Source of the DNA: JABDQA01 sp963824415
Lineage (GTDB): Bacteria; Desulfobacterota; Desulfobulbia; Desulfobulbales; Desulfocapsaceae
Reading direction: 5' to 3'
Length of the DNA: 64,000 nucleotides
NCBI GenBank assembly: GCA_963824415.1
Contig: CAWGPM010000003.1
Span: forward strand, 1 to 64,000
Part shown: positions 8,441-17,709 of the stretch, piece after piece
Layout: each line of letters starts with the position of its first letter
Numbering within the stretch: the first letter of the stretch is position 1
Translations under genes and position numbers: made by a program
The notes under the pieces: model-generated
What the model saw: only the letters and a program-made list of their open reading frames with translations
What the model was told of the DNA's origin: nothing
Databases searched by the model: none

Positions 8441-9736
8441 TTATCCCCTCATTTTAGCCGGCAGCCAGGTAACCAGTTCCGGCAAAAAAATCAACAACAC
8501 GGTAAAAGCCAGCATTATTGCAGCAAAGGGCAAGGCCCCCCAGATCACATCGGACAAAGGTCCTTTATCACCCCGCACACTCTGGATGACAAAGAGATTC
8601 ATTCCCATCGGCGGCGTAATCATTGCTACTTCACTCATCAGGACAATAAAGATGCCGAACCAGATGGGGTCAGCTCCTGCGGCGGTCATGATGGGATAGG
8701 CGATGGGAATGGTCGCAACCTGGATGGACAGTACGTCCAGGAACATGCCAAGTATAATGTAGAAAAGAATCATCACGAAGATGAGCTGGGTCAGTGTCAG
8801 ATTCAGTGACATCACACTGCGGGTCAGTAATTCCGCCACACCAAGCAGGCTCAGGGTCAGGTTCAGGATAAATGCCGCAGTTATTATCAGAATTATCATC
8901 CCGGTGAGTTGGGCGGTATTAACAAAGCAGCGATGCAGCATGTTGAAAGTGAGTTTGCCGGCTTTCCACGCAAAAAATAACGAAGCCATGATTCCCAGAG
9001 CTGCCGACTCAGTTGGTGTAGCAAAGCCGAAATAGATGCTGCCCATTACGACAAAAAAGATAATGAACGGGGGAAAGAGGTCCGGCAGCGCCTGGAAGCG
9101 CTCGGTCCAAGTTACTTTGATAGTTCCGGTATTACCGAGATAGACACTCGCTATCATCAGGTATAAGATAAAACCAATCGTTAATAAAATTCCGGGGATG
9201 ACACCCGCGACAAAGAGTTGGCTGATGGAATTGTTGGTCAGGCTTCCGTAAATGATCAAGGCGATACTCGGTGGAATGAGTATGCCCATAGTGCCTCCTG
9301 CAGCCAGGGACCCTAATGAGAGTTTTTTTGAAAATCCACGCTCTTCAAGTGCCGGTAGCGCAACGGTACCTACGGTTGCAGCACAGGCAACTGAAGATCC
9401 AGTGGTTGCCGAGAACAGTGCACAGCAACCAATATTTGTATGCAGCAGGTTGCCAGGCATCCAGCCCATCCATTTTGCCAGTGACTCATACATCTTATCG
9501 GCCACGCCCGAACGAAGGAGCACTTCACCCATAAGAATGAAAAGTGGTACTGCGGTTAAAATAAACGAATTATGTACTCCCCAGACAACGTTGCCAATCG
9601 AATTCATGAATGGCAAGCCGAAGGCAAGTAGACCCCCGATAACGCCAATGATCGCCATCACCGCTGAAATAGGAATTCCGAGAAAGAGAAGCGCCAGTCC
9701 GGCGAAAAAAAAGAGCGTGATACTTGAAATCGGCAT
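8441..9736 (-). CDS. dctM: TRAP transporter large permease (DctM)
   Basis: 431-residue TRAP DctM subunit with about 12 membrane spans. GSLAAGGTMGILIPPSIALIIYG (split by family convention around GTMGILIPPS) and the late MSEVAMITPPMGMNLFVIQS block are the conserved substrate and sodium-site regions. It forms the sodium-driven channel with the DctQ subunit encoded 17 bases upstream and takes substrate from the DctP protein of the same operon. Location between the GntR regulator and allK implies a ureide-related carboxylate substrate; which one is not shown by the sequence. Confidence 0.95.
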   Translation of the reverse strand: MPISSITLFFFAGLALLFLGIPISAVMAIIGVIGGLLAFGLPFMNSIGNVVWGVHNSFILTAVPLFILMGEVLLRSGVADKMYESLAKWMGWMPGNLLHTNIGCCALFSATTGSSVACAATVGTVALPALEERGFSKKLSLGSLAAGGTMGILIPPSIALIIYGSLTNNSISQLFVAGVIPGILLTIGFILYLMIASVYLGNTGTIKVTWTERFQALPDLFPPFIIFFVVMGSIYFGFATPTESAALGIMASLFFAWKAGKLTFNMLHRCFVNTAQLTGMIILIITAAFILNLTLSLLGVAELLTRSVMSLNLTLTQLIFVMILFYIILGMFLDVLSIQVATIPIAYPIMTAAGADPIWFGIFIVLMSEVAMITPPMGMNLFVIQSVRGDKGPLSDVIWGALPFAAIMLAFTVLLIFLPELVTWLPAKMRG

Positions 9737-9753
9737 GTTCTCGTTCCCTTTTG

Positions 9754-10317
9754 TTAGCGTTGATTAAGATCTTTCAATTCTTCTTTTACTTCATCTGCTG
9801 AACCCTTCGGCTGGAAGAGAATGCGCAAATCATTCCAGCGCCCCGTAACGAGCAGCCACGTCGCCCTGGAAAAGTAATATCCGGCAAGTAGGCAGAACAG
9901 CACCAGCCCGATACTCCAGAAAAATTGGGGATATTTAAGGGGTGTCGCCCAAGGGGTTGGAGCGGTACTGCCGTAACTGAGCGTTTCCTGAAGCACTCCA
10001 ACAGAGGCATAGGCCAGCATACCTGCCAGAAGCAGAATTGAAAGATTGGCCGTCCAGTTGAGCAAAGCCTGCATCTTGAGGGGAAATTTATAATGCACCA
10101 GATCAATCCGTATGTGGCTATTGCCTACGAGAGCCACTCCGAATGCTATCGCCGATGTGATAGCCAGGACATAACCGCCCAGTTCGTCTGCGCCCTGCAG
10201 GGAAGCCGAGAACAACTTGCGCATAATCACCTCAATACTGATAAAGACAGACAGCGCAATGCACAGATAGCCAAAAAAACAACTGCTGATAAATGAAATC
10301 CCTTGTCGCTTTTCCAT
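9754..10317 (-). CDS. dctQ: TRAP transporter small permease (DctQ)
   Basis: 187-residue protein with four membrane segments (about residues 10-30, 47-68, 87-108, 130-152), the standard DctQ layout. The HIRIDLVHYKFP segment after the second span is typical of the family. It pairs with DctM encoded downstream. It is separated from dctP by a strong hairpin at 10339-10375, which probably lowers permease expression relative to the binding protein. Confidence 0.92.
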   Translation of the reverse strand: MEKRQGISFISSCFFGYLCIALSVFISIEVIMRKLFSASLQGADELGGYVLAITSAIAFGVALVGNSHIRIDLVHYKFPLKMQALLNWTANLSILLLAGMLAYASVGVLQETLSYGSTAPTPWATPLKYPQFFWSIGLVLFCLLAGYYFSRATWLLVTGRWNDLRILFQPKGSADEVKEELKDLNQR

Positions 10318-10338
10318 TCCGGCCTCACATAAAATAAG

Positions 10339-10375
10339 AATAAACCGGCCAGGAGGGGTGTCTGGCCGGTTTATT
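10339..10375 (-). terminator. Attenuating hairpin between dctP and dctQ
   Basis: Perfect 14-bp inverted repeat (AATAAACCGGCCAG / CTGGCCGGTTTATT) with a 9-base loop in the 71-base gap after dctP. The AT-rich outer part gives a T-rich tail. It probably works as a partial terminator or 3' stabiliser so that dctP is made in excess over dctQM, a common arrangement for binding-protein transporters. Confidence 0.8.
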
Positions 10376-10388
10376 TAGTATAATTGTA

Positions 10389-11429
10389 TTACTTGATTCC
10401 GGTCATCGGGCCGAGAATCTCTTTCCACTTGTCCGTGCAACCCGGATAGCTTTTCTCGCAGGTTTCGGACCAGGCAGGAAACGAAATAGTCCTTACTGCT
10501 TCGGCTACTTTTGTCAGATCTTCCTGGCTGACGGGAACCTCTTTCATATTGTACTTGGTAACGGTGGTGCATGGCTCTTTGCCAACATTACAGCGCAATG
10601 CGTCCTGGAAGAGTTCTTCCGAATACACCCAGATATCTTCCACGAGCGTATCAAAGGCAGCCTGTAATTTTTTCTGCTCTTCGGCGGAAAGTTTATTCCA
10701 GCTTTTCATGTTCATCGCATAACCGTTAAAACCAACCTGGAATCCGATCGGCATAAAGTACTCGGTGACCTCCGGCCAACCTGCCGAGTTAGCAGAACTG
10801 GCTCCGGTGATTGCACAGTCTGCAACACCACGGGCGAGTGCCTGCTGTACTTCTGAAAATCCAATCGGTACAGGTGTCGCGCCAAGGCTTTCAATAAATT
10901 GGGCAAGACTCTGGTCGTAGACACGAACCTTTTTACCCTTGATGTCTTCAAGACCTGAGATTTCAGGCTTACAGAACAGAACTTGGGGGCCAAATGGCCA
11001 GAGGCCAAGGAGTTGAGCATCAAATTTCTCCTTGATACGGGCGGCGAAATGCGGCTTGTACGCTTCGTATACCTTGCGGGCCGTTTCATAATCTGGATTC
11101 AAGCCAACCAGATCCTGGCCCAGCAAAAAGACCTCGTCGCGAGCAGCCTGGGCAGTTCGGATTGAGACGATATCAAAAAGACCATTTTTCAGCACTCGCA
11201 GAGTCTCTTCTGATTTCAAACCGGTTACATCGATCGGCTTATAGTTGGCATCGATGTCAAGCCCTGTGTTTTCGGCAAAATTCTCAAAAAAGGGCTGCTC
11301 CTTGTTTTTCTGAATAAGTCCGGTTGCCAGAGGCTGGCCAAGGACATTCAGGGTGCTTCCCGCAGCAAACGAAAAGCTTGCTATACCAATCAAGCTTAAC
11401 GTTAATACGGCACTGGTTAATCGTTTCAT
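10389..11429 (-). CDS. dctP: TRAP substrate-binding protein (DctP)
   Basis: 346-residue periplasmic protein with a clear signal peptide (MKRLTSAVLTLSLIGIASFSF, cleaved near residue 22). The DctP core includes FCKPEISGLEDIKGKKVRV and GFSEVQQALARGVADCAITG, where the conserved arginine and binding-site region normally lie. Four cysteines in the C-terminal third (C-N-V-G-K-E-P-C and C-E-K-S-Y-P-G-C) probably form two disulfides, an uncommon decoration. AAGGAG lies 9 bases before the ATG. It is the first transport gene after the GntR regulator, and the substrate is presumably a ureide acid such as allantoate, ureidoglycolate or oxalurate. Confidence 0.93.
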   Translation of the reverse strand: MKRLTSAVLTLSLIGIASFSFAAGSTLNVLGQPLATGLIQKNKEQPFFENFAENTGLDIDANYKPIDVTGLKSEETLRVLKNGLFDIVSIRTAQAARDEVFLLGQDLVGLNPDYETARKVYEAYKPHFAARIKEKFDAQLLGLWPFGPQVLFCKPEISGLEDIKGKKVRVYDQSLAQFIESLGATPVPIGFSEVQQALARGVADCAITGASSANSAGWPEVTEYFMPIGFQVGFNGYAMNMKSWNKLSAEEQKKLQAAFDTLVEDIWVYSEELFQDALRCNVGKEPCTTVTKYNMKEVPVSQEDLTKVAEAVRTISFPAWSETCEKSYPGCTDKWKEILGPMTGIK

Positions 11430-11487
11430 TGGTTGGTCTCCTTAGGTGATGGGTTTGCTGTTTACTGTCATCAAAAGGGGGTGCCTT

Positions 11488-12220
11488 TTAATGACGTTTT
11501 TTAGAAGCAAGGGTTTTGGCCACTGCTTCTGAAACATCGTTTACATGTTTTGCCGTTAATTTCTTCAGACCCTTCTTTGTCCTTTCTCTTCAGCATTTCG
11601 ATCATCTTTTTATGCTCCTTCACTCCGCGTAGTCGGTGTTCTTTATCTTCAAGGGAAAATGGTCGGAAGCGAAGAATCGGCAGCCTGACAATTTCAAGAA
11701 TTTTATTTAGATAGGTGCTTCTGGCAGCAGTACAGATGATGTCGTGAAAAATGGTGTTCAAACGGCTCAACTCAGCAAGATCAATTTTTTTGCCGCTACT
11801 CTCGGCAATAACCATGGCTTCAGCCAAACTGACAATGCTTTCAAGTTTCTCGATCTCTTCTTCTGCTATCCTATCGCAGGCAACATCAACGGCATGAATT
11901 TCAAGCACCGCTCTGAGGGCGGAAATCTCCTTTAGTTCCTCAAGCGATAGGTCGGTTACACGAACGCCACCTTGCGGGATACGCTCCACTAATCCATCCT
12001 GCTGAAGTAGTCGAAACGATTCCCTCACGGGGGTTCTGCTTACTTTGAGTGACTCACTGACGGCGATTTCAAGCAGACGTTCGCCCGGCATCAGTTCCTG
12101 TCCAAGGATTCGTTTTCGTAAAAGGTCGTAGACCTGCTCAGCCATCGTTCGAGGTGTCTGGACGAACTCTTCTGAAAGTTCAGCGCACATATCAAGATCC
12201 TTTTTGCAATAATTCTTCAT
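11488..12220 (-). CDS. GntR/FCD-family transcriptional regulator (C-terminal frameshift)
   Basis: GntR-type repressor: an N-terminal winged helix (LLRKRILGQELMPGERLLE, then VSRTPVRESFRLLQQDGLV) followed by an FCD ligand domain with its metal-binding Asp and His residues (HDIIC near residue 145). The open frame from 12220 ends at 11501 with an untypical tail (KTCKRCFRSSGQ). A neighbouring frame instead gives a normal FCD last helix (KHVNDVSEAVAKTLASKK) ending at 11488, so there is a one-base frameshift near 11575, in a run of A and G. A start at the internal ATG about 10 codons in is possible. It probably controls the downstream TRAP-all operon through the palindrome at 12300. Confidence 0.85.
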
Positions 12221-12299
12221 TGCAACCGGAAATCGCCTTCAGCTTGCGGTTGCTTTTAACCACTTTATAACCATGCTGTGATCAACCTTTTTGTATTCT

Positions 12300-12315
12300 T
12301 GTATACATGTATACA
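12300..12315. promoter_or_regulatory. Palindromic operator candidate for the GntR regulator
   Basis: Perfect 16-bp palindrome TGTATACATGTATACA about 80 bases upstream of the GntR regulator start. A related half-site (TTGTATTC) lies immediately to its left. FCD-type GntR proteins bind short palindromes of the TTGTATACAA type, so this is a good candidate for autoregulation. Binding itself is inference. Confidence 0.55.
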
Positions 12316-12845
12316 TTAAGAAAAACGACAAGTCAACGCTTTTCCAATCGCAAATCCGAGGTGGTATTGCACTAAAAACTACATTTAATTGATATTTTAA
12401 CTAAAATACTTGTGATTTTTCCAGTTCGGGATATCGCTCAATTACCACTACCAAAGAAATCGAGCCAGGTAAGCCGCTGGTGCGAAATTAGGCAGGGCCA
12501 AAGGACCGGGTTGAAGTTGAAGCCTCACTGAAAAGCGTTTCAACTAAGACGTTTTTAGCGAAGCGATATAGTAAGTCGGTATCCAGTCTTCATGGTTTGC
12601 TGAGGCAGCATAATATCAGGGCTCACGGATATTGAGAAAATGCCAACGATGGAGATGCAGCGACGTATTTACAGCCTGCATGATGGCATTGACGGCATAT
12701 ATATGCATATATTTATGCACTGGCAGCAAATTACCAAGAAGTATCAACGTGAGATTTCTGCTGCCAGACGGTGGGTTATCTGGAATAATGTCTAACTGTT
12801 CACCCCTTTCTTAAACCGAAGATAATCTGTTTCGTAACTTCATAA
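12316..12845. other. Intergenic gap with no recognisable gene
   Basis: About 530 bases between the GntR promoter region and the alpha/beta hydrolase. I see short open frames (the longest about 60 codons at 12632-12814, plus strand) but none has protein-like composition, a ribosome site or a family resemblance. There is no clear repeat or structured RNA. Confidence 0.4.
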
Positions 12846-13670
12846 TCAGCGTCCTTTGTCCACGCCTATCAAAAACTCTAATAAAGCACGATTGAAAAGT
12901 TCTGCTTCCTCATTATTGACTGCGTGTCCTGTGCGAGGGAAGACCCAAAGTGCCGCGTTAGGTATCGTCCGCTTTAGAAACAGGCTCGGTTCCAGGGCCG
13001 GCTCATCCTCGTCACCAACTACTATCATTGCCGGCATAGGAAGTTCTCGTATTTTATCCTCGAGTTTATAAAGAGACGGGCGTTCAGCCTGGATGCCACG
13101 CAAGGTCATGGAAGCACCGAGAGGGTCCAGGTCAAGTAGTGCATCAAGAAACTGTTGCCAGCCGATCGGGTCCTTACGCTTGAATGTTTGACGTGTCGGG
13201 CCATTGGCATACTTCACTGCCACGGCTTTAAGGTCGGTTAGGATTGTATCAGCCATCACAGCATTACTCTTCAACCACTCGTCGCGTCCGGCTGCATTCG
13301 AACCATAGCCACAGCCACATAACGTAATCGAACGCGTCAGCGGCCCATAACGCAACGCAAAGTCCAAGGCAGTGACGCTTCCCATGGATAAGCCCACGAT
13401 ATGAGCCTCGCTAATATCAAGTGTAGTCATTAAGCGAGCCATATCGTCACTGGCAATCTTCTGGCTATAGGAGGTTTGACTGGGGGGTACATCAGAGGGT
13501 GGATAGCCGCGGGCATTAAAAGCTATACAGCGAAAATATCTGGAAATATGGCGAAGTTGAGGCGTCCAACTCTTCAGATCTCCACCAAACTCGTGGGCAA
13601 ACAGGACCGGAACACCTGAGCCTATATCTTCGAAATATATATCAATTCCATCAGATTTTATAAAAGGCAC
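12846..13670 (-). CDS. Alpha/beta hydrolase
   Basis: Alpha/beta-hydrolase-fold enzyme of about 274 residues. VPVLFAHEFGGD holds the oxyanion-hole region (HEFGG replacing the usual HGxxG), VGLSMGSVTALDFA is the nucleophile elbow with the catalytic Ser, VVGDEDEPA holds the acid residue and FPRTGHAVNNE the catalytic His. It resembles 3-oxoadipate enol-lactonase or general esterase members. The longest frame starts at ATG 13700, but a GTG at 13670 follows a good GAGG site and gives the usual VPFIKSDG start, so I prefer it. No operon partner; substrate unknown. Confidence 0.85.
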   Translation of the reverse strand: MPFIKSDGIDIYFEDIGSGVPVLFAHEFGGDLKSWTPQLRHISRYFRCIAFNARGYPPSDVPPSQTSYSQKIASDDMARLMTTLDISEAHIVGLSMGSVTALDFALRYGPLTRSITLCGCGYGSNAAGRDEWLKSNAVMADTILTDLKAVAVKYANGPTRQTFKRKDPIGWQQFLDALLDLDPLGASMTLRGIQAERPSLYKLEDKIRELPMPAMIVVGDEDEPALEPSLFLKRTIPNAALWVFPRTGHAVNNEEAELFNRALLEFLIGVDKGR

Positions 13671-14167
13671 GTTAACCTCACAAAGGAAAAAAAATTCCAT
13701 TAATTAAAAGTTGCTCGATTGCATAAATTTTCGAACTTATCAATACATTTTATTGCGTAGTCTGGGTCTAATACCCCGCCGCTCGCGGCGATGTTTTACA
13801 AAACTTGCTTTGCATTGATACCACGCTGCTTGCGGCTGGGTAGTTCATTAGTCAAAAGTTAAGATATCGTCCTAAAAAATATTTGCGGCAGAAAACCCTT
13901 CGTCTCCATTATTCATTTTTTTTACTAGCAATTATAGTGACCTGTCCCAATTAAATTAACAATCAATATTAAGCCAATAAGTGCAAATCCATTATGAAAA
14001 CCAGCGGGCACGCTGTTACTTCTTTATAATTAATTGAAATCATTATAATTACCAGAAGGTCTCTAAATATTTCATCCAGGCACAAAATTCCAATAAAAAA
14101 TTGTGGCACTTTTCCGAAACATATAGACGGAAGGACCTACTAGCAATCTAAACTATTTATACAACAC

Positions 14168-14280
14168 AGCAATTTGAAATGTTTCCTGAGCACCCTCGCG
14201 CGTCAATTTTTCTGAATATCGAACCTTGCCAGAGGAACCTTCTCGTTAGGCGCATTTGTCCCTATTCGCATATGCTCAGG
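14168..14280 (+). repeat. Degenerate coding relic, copy 1 of a dispersed pair
   Basis: About 110 bases that align clearly with 43311-43440. Shared words include CAATTTTTCT, ACCTTGC and GGAACC, followed by CTCTCGTCGGGCC in copy 2 and TTCTCGTTAGGCG here. In translation both give a related peptide (here FPEHPRASIFLNIEPC, there LPDQPRGPIFLKIKPC). This shows that a protein-coding element, perhaps a transposon gene, was once present twice. I do not recognise the protein. Confidence 0.6.
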
Positions 14281-14414
14281 AAGAACTGCTTGAACTGGTA
14301 CCAGATTTTTCCAGCAAAGGAAGAGAGCTGATAGGCAAGTATGTAAAAGTGCCTGAGTTGATCGACAAGATCATTGAAGGACTGATGCCAGCAGGGTTGA
14401 AGATAACTGACTGA
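14251..14414 (+). pseudogene. C-terminal fragment of an unrecognised protein
   Basis: An open frame without a start codon that ends in TGA at 14412-14414 and reads as a convincing protein tail (SSKGRELIGKYVKVPELI, then DKIIEGLMPAGLKITD). It overlaps the 3' half of the preceding relic but in another frame. It is probably the end of a deleted gene, possibly of a mobile element; I cannot name the family. Confidence 0.4.
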
Positions 14415-14714
14415 GCAAATCGAGGGCTGCCGCCCTTATGATCTCATTCCTACATACCATCAACTTGTCGGGCAGGAAGCGGACTAAAGATAAGTCATAG
14501 TTCTCTCTTATATTTCCAAGAATCGCTCAGGAACCTTAACAGGGGCGAGGTTACATGGAGGGGTTTATTGGATCTGGAAATCTTTAATTAGATCTCTCAG
14601 AAATTAGAATGAAAACCAATCAAGCCAGTCAAGTGAGCTGCCCAGAAACATTACTCTACACAGCAGTTTTTCAGGTGACAATTGTAGTGGCAAGTATTCG
14701 TCTTTTATCTATTG

Positions 14715-15185
14715 CTATTTCTCCATAGCAGCCACACCAGTGCGGGCGATCTCTATTATATTTTCTCTACCGACCTCATCGAGAAAGGTGTCGATCTGTA
14801 CTGTTGAGCCGGCTATCTGGACTATTTGAATATCTTTCCCTTTTTTCTCAAGTATTTCAAAATTATAACGTCCGTTAAAGGCCGTGAGATCATCCAGGTC
14901 AACTTCAAGTTTGACGATTGCTGCTTCTCGCCAATAGCTCTTTTTGGTATCAAGCTCTTTGGCAGAGATGACCTCGGTAAATTTCTCCAATTGCTTTATC
15001 ACCTGGGTCACCTTGGCAATATCGTCTTCCCGAAGCGTGATAGTCATCCTGCTTATGCCTGGAACTCGCGAGCTGCAGACCGTTAAGGTGTCAACATTAT
15101 ACATTTTTTTCCTAATCAACATCGACACTTTGTTGAGAACACCTGGACGGTCGAGCATAAATGCTAAAATGGCTCTTCTCTTCAT
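14715..15185 (-). CDS. ilvH: Acetolactate synthase small (regulatory) subunit
   Basis: 156-residue regulatory subunit of acetohydroxyacid synthase, first common step of valine, leucine and isoleucine synthesis. An N-terminal ACT domain is visible (AILAFMLDRPGVLNKVSMLI) followed by SRMTITLREDD, and the C-terminal domain carries the usual KLEVDLDDL-like strand. It confers activation and valine feedback on the catalytic subunit. The ATG at 15185 overlaps the ilvB stop by four bases (ATGA), so the two are translated together. Confidence 0.95.
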   Translation of the reverse strand: MKRRAILAFMLDRPGVLNKVSMLIRKKMYNVDTLTVCSSRVPGISRMTITLREDDIAKVTQVIKQLEKFTEVISAKELDTKKSYWREAAIVKLEVDLDDLTAFNGRYNFEILEKKGKDIQIVQIAGSTVQIDTFLDEVGRENIIEIARTGVAAMEK

Positions 15186-16954
15186 GATTTGCTTCCCTTC
15201 CTTTTCTTCTTTGATGCTGATTTTTCTTTGGGAGGCCGAGTTACGATCATATCGTTAAAACCGCCACCTGAAGGAATCATGGGCAAAATGACCTCGGACG
15301 GATCGCAGACAAACTCAATCAGTATCGGCCCTTTCTGTGCAACAGCTTTCTTCAGTGCCGGCGTGATGTCTTTGACTTCCTCCACCTTAAAATATGGAAT
15401 ATCATATGCTTGGGCGATGAATCCGTAATCCGGGTTCTGCATAGGTGTTCCACTGTAGCGCCCATCGAAGAAAAGTGTCTGCCACTGCCTGACCATGCCG
15501 AGGTAGCCATTGTTAAAAAGCAGCATCTTGATGTCAATCTTATGCTCCATGACAGTTCCAAGTTCCTGCATATTCATCTGAAAACCGCCATCGCCGCTTA
15601 TTGACCAAACCCTTTCATTGGGCCGGGCAAGCTTAACCCCTATTGCCATGGGCAGAGAGCATCCCATCGTGCCCGCTCCACCCGACGAGAACCAGCTGTT
15701 TTCTGTCTGGTAATTATAAAATCTTGCGGCCATCATCTGGTGCTGACCGACATCAGGGACAATGAGATCTTTACCCTTCGTCAGCTTAGATAGTCGATCG
15801 ACGATCGTTTTCATGAGTAATTTACCCGTATCTCCGATCCCCTCATCAATCTCGGCCTGCAGCTCTTCTCTCATCACCTTGCGGTGTTCAGCAATCTTTT
15901 TAAACCAGCGGCGTCTGGGTTTGTAGGTAAGGAGCGGGTCATCCACCAGGGCACGAAGAGTCCTGAATACGTCAGCATTTATAGCCACTGAAGTTGCGAC
16001 GTTTTTATCGATTTCAGACGGATCGATTTCCACATGGATGACATCGGCATTGGCGGCATACTCATTCAATTTGCCTGTAACCCGGTCGTCGAACCTCATG
16101 CCAAAGGATATCAGCAGGTCGGCCTCCATAACGGCTTTGTTGGCTTCCACCGTGCCGTGCATTCCCATCATTCCCAGGCTCAACGGGTGATCGGATGGCA
16201 GGGCGGAAAGGCCGTGCATCGTAAAGGCTATGGGAATATTCACCTTTTCCGCAAACTGTCGCAGCAGGCTACCGGCATTGCTGTTTATCACGCCGTGACC
16301 ACAGAAAATCAGAGGCCTCACGCTCTTGTTGATCAACTTTATTGCCCGATCCAGTGGCTCCCTGTCCGGTGATGGATGGTAGAGATACCCGGGTAAGACG
16401 GGTCTATATCCCTTTACATCAAAGCGGTAATTGGGAGATACCGATTCATTCTGTACGTCTTTCGGGATATCAACCAAGACCGGCCCCCCACGGCCCGTGG
16501 TAGCCACATAATATGCTTCATGGATAGTCGACTCAATCTCGTCAGCATGAAGCGGCATGTAGGTCTGCTTGCAAATGGGCATCATCACCCCAACGACGTC
16601 ACTCTCCTGAAAGGCATCGGTTGCAATTACACCAGTGGCGACCTGCCCCGTCACTATCAACATCGGCACCGAGTCCATGTGGGCATCAGCCACGCCTGTG
16701 GTCAGGTTCATTGCACCAGGTCCGGAGGTGGCCATACAAACACCGAGTTGCGGATTATCCGTCGAAAGAGATCCTCTCGAGAGACCCTGGGCCATAAAAG
16801 TCGCGCCCTGTTCATGACGCGACATGATGAACTGGAAATTCTTCATTTTGTCCATTTCATCAAAGACCGGCATAATGGTCCCGCCGGTGTAGCCAAAAAT
16901 GTAATTTATTCCCTTGGTTTTAAGAGCGGACAGCAGCTTTTCTTTTCCAGTCAT
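15182..16954 (-). CDS. ilvB: Acetolactate synthase large (catalytic) subunit
   Basis: ThDP-, FAD- and magnesium-dependent enzyme that joins two pyruvates, or pyruvate and 2-oxobutyrate. From ATG 16954 it has 590 residues, the normal length. Present are the catalytic glutamate in MSRHEQGATFMAQG (about residue 48), the central FAD domain, and the ThDP motif starting GDGGFQMNMQELGT and ending with NNGYLGMVRQWQ. A TTG 15 codons upstream gives the longest frame but the ATG fits the family N terminus (MTGKEKLLSALKTKGI). No leader peptide or attenuator is evident upstream. Confidence 0.95.
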   Translation of the reverse strand: MTGKEKLLSALKTKGINYIFGYTGGTIMPVFDEMDKMKNFQFIMSRHEQGATFMAQGLSRGSLSTDNPQLGVCMATSGPGAMNLTTGVADAHMDSVPMLIVTGQVATGVIATDAFQESDVVGVMMPICKQTYMPLHADEIESTIHEAYYVATTGRGGPVLVDIPKDVQNESVSPNYRFDVKGYRPVLPGYLYHPSPDREPLDRAIKLINKSVRPLIFCGHGVINSNAGSLLRQFAEKVNIPIAFTMHGLSALPSDHPLSLGMMGMHGTVEANKAVMEADLLISFGMRFDDRVTGKLNEYAANADVIHVEIDPSEIDKNVATSVAINADVFRTLRALVDDPLLTYKPRRRWFKKIAEHRKVMREELQAEIDEGIGDTGKLLMKTIVDRLSKLTKGKDLIVPDVGQHQMMAARFYNYQTENSWFSSGGAGTMGCSLPMAIGVKLARPNERVWSISGDGGFQMNMQELGTVMEHKIDIKMLLFNNGYLGMVRQWQTLFFDGRYSGTPMQNPDYGFIAQAYDIPYFKVEEVKDITPALKKAVAQKGPILIEFVCDPSEVILPMIPSGGGFNDMIVTRPPKEKSASKKKRKGSKS

Positions 16955-17709
16955 AGAGAATCTCTCTGAACGATTAAGTGTATCTTTTCGTAACCGCAAA
17001 AAATGAATTAAGACTTTGGAGTCCGACTATTACTCAAACATGCGCAAAACAATAATTCCATCCATCTATTACTGTTCAAAATAAAATCATATTGAGAAAA
17101 AACTATATGATTTAATGATCTTTTTGGTATTTGATGTATCCATTCTGATATTAATTGACCAAATATCTAGTCGTAACATATTAAAATAAATGTAAAAAAA
17201 GACCACGTTGAAAATTAAAGGGAAATCCTAGGTTCTCAGCTTTTTTCACTATTAAGGTCATGCTTGTTGACCTGTGGCACGCCAAAGGTCCGGATTTGTC
17301 TTATGCATAGCGACTGGCGAGTTAAATCAATATATTCCTCAGCAAGCTATAAATCTGCTATGAAGTGCTGGGTTGAGCTCCTTCCTGATAGATTACGGGG
17401 AAACCCTCCAGTGCAATTGAAGAGGCTGGCATTGGCAATGTTAACCATTTAAGAAAACACGAAAATTTACACTCCTGTAAATCTTGAGACAGGATTCCAG
17501 AATACTCTTTTTCAGGTCTGATAGAAGGTGGCTATTAGAAAATAACAGGTCGAGTCTCGATTTCTACACTTTAGTATATACTATAGTACTTTATGTATTA
17601 CCAATACCAATAACCCCCCCTGGAGACAGTTAAGGCTGTAATCCAATGGCAGTAATCATCTCGGCTACTTTCTGCCTGACAAATAAGGCCGTAGAATTGA
17701 GGGATTGAC
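16955..17709. other. ilvB upstream gap
   Basis: About 750 AT-rich bases holding the ilvB promoter region on the minus strand. A 12-bp perfect palindrome TAGTATATACTA lies at 17572-17583. A 62-codon plus-strand frame at 17264-17452 has no recognisable family and no ribosome site, so I do not call it a gene. Confidence 0.4.

Larger units (their letters stand above)
13701..14714. other. Gene-poor AT-rich gap holding relics
   Basis: About 1 kb between the hydrolase and ilvH. It contains a decayed coding relic that is homologous to one at 43.3 kb (14168-14280) and an open stretch without a start codon at 14251-14414. The rest (13701-14167 and 14415-14714) is AT-rich and shows no gene, terminator or repeat that I can name. 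Confidence 0.5.

Noticed and set aside
12632..12814. 60-codon plus-strand frame between the GntR regulator and the hydrolase
   Set aside because: No ribosome site, unusual composition and no family resemblance; most likely chance.
14245..14255. GTTAGGC resembling an integron attC core site
   Set aside because: The homologous copy at 43.4 kb reads GTCGGGC, there is no matching inverse core, no integrase and no cassette array.
17264..17452. 62-codon plus-strand frame upstream of the tiny membrane gene
   Set aside because: Some protein-like words but no ribosome site and no recognisable family; not enough to call a gene or relic.
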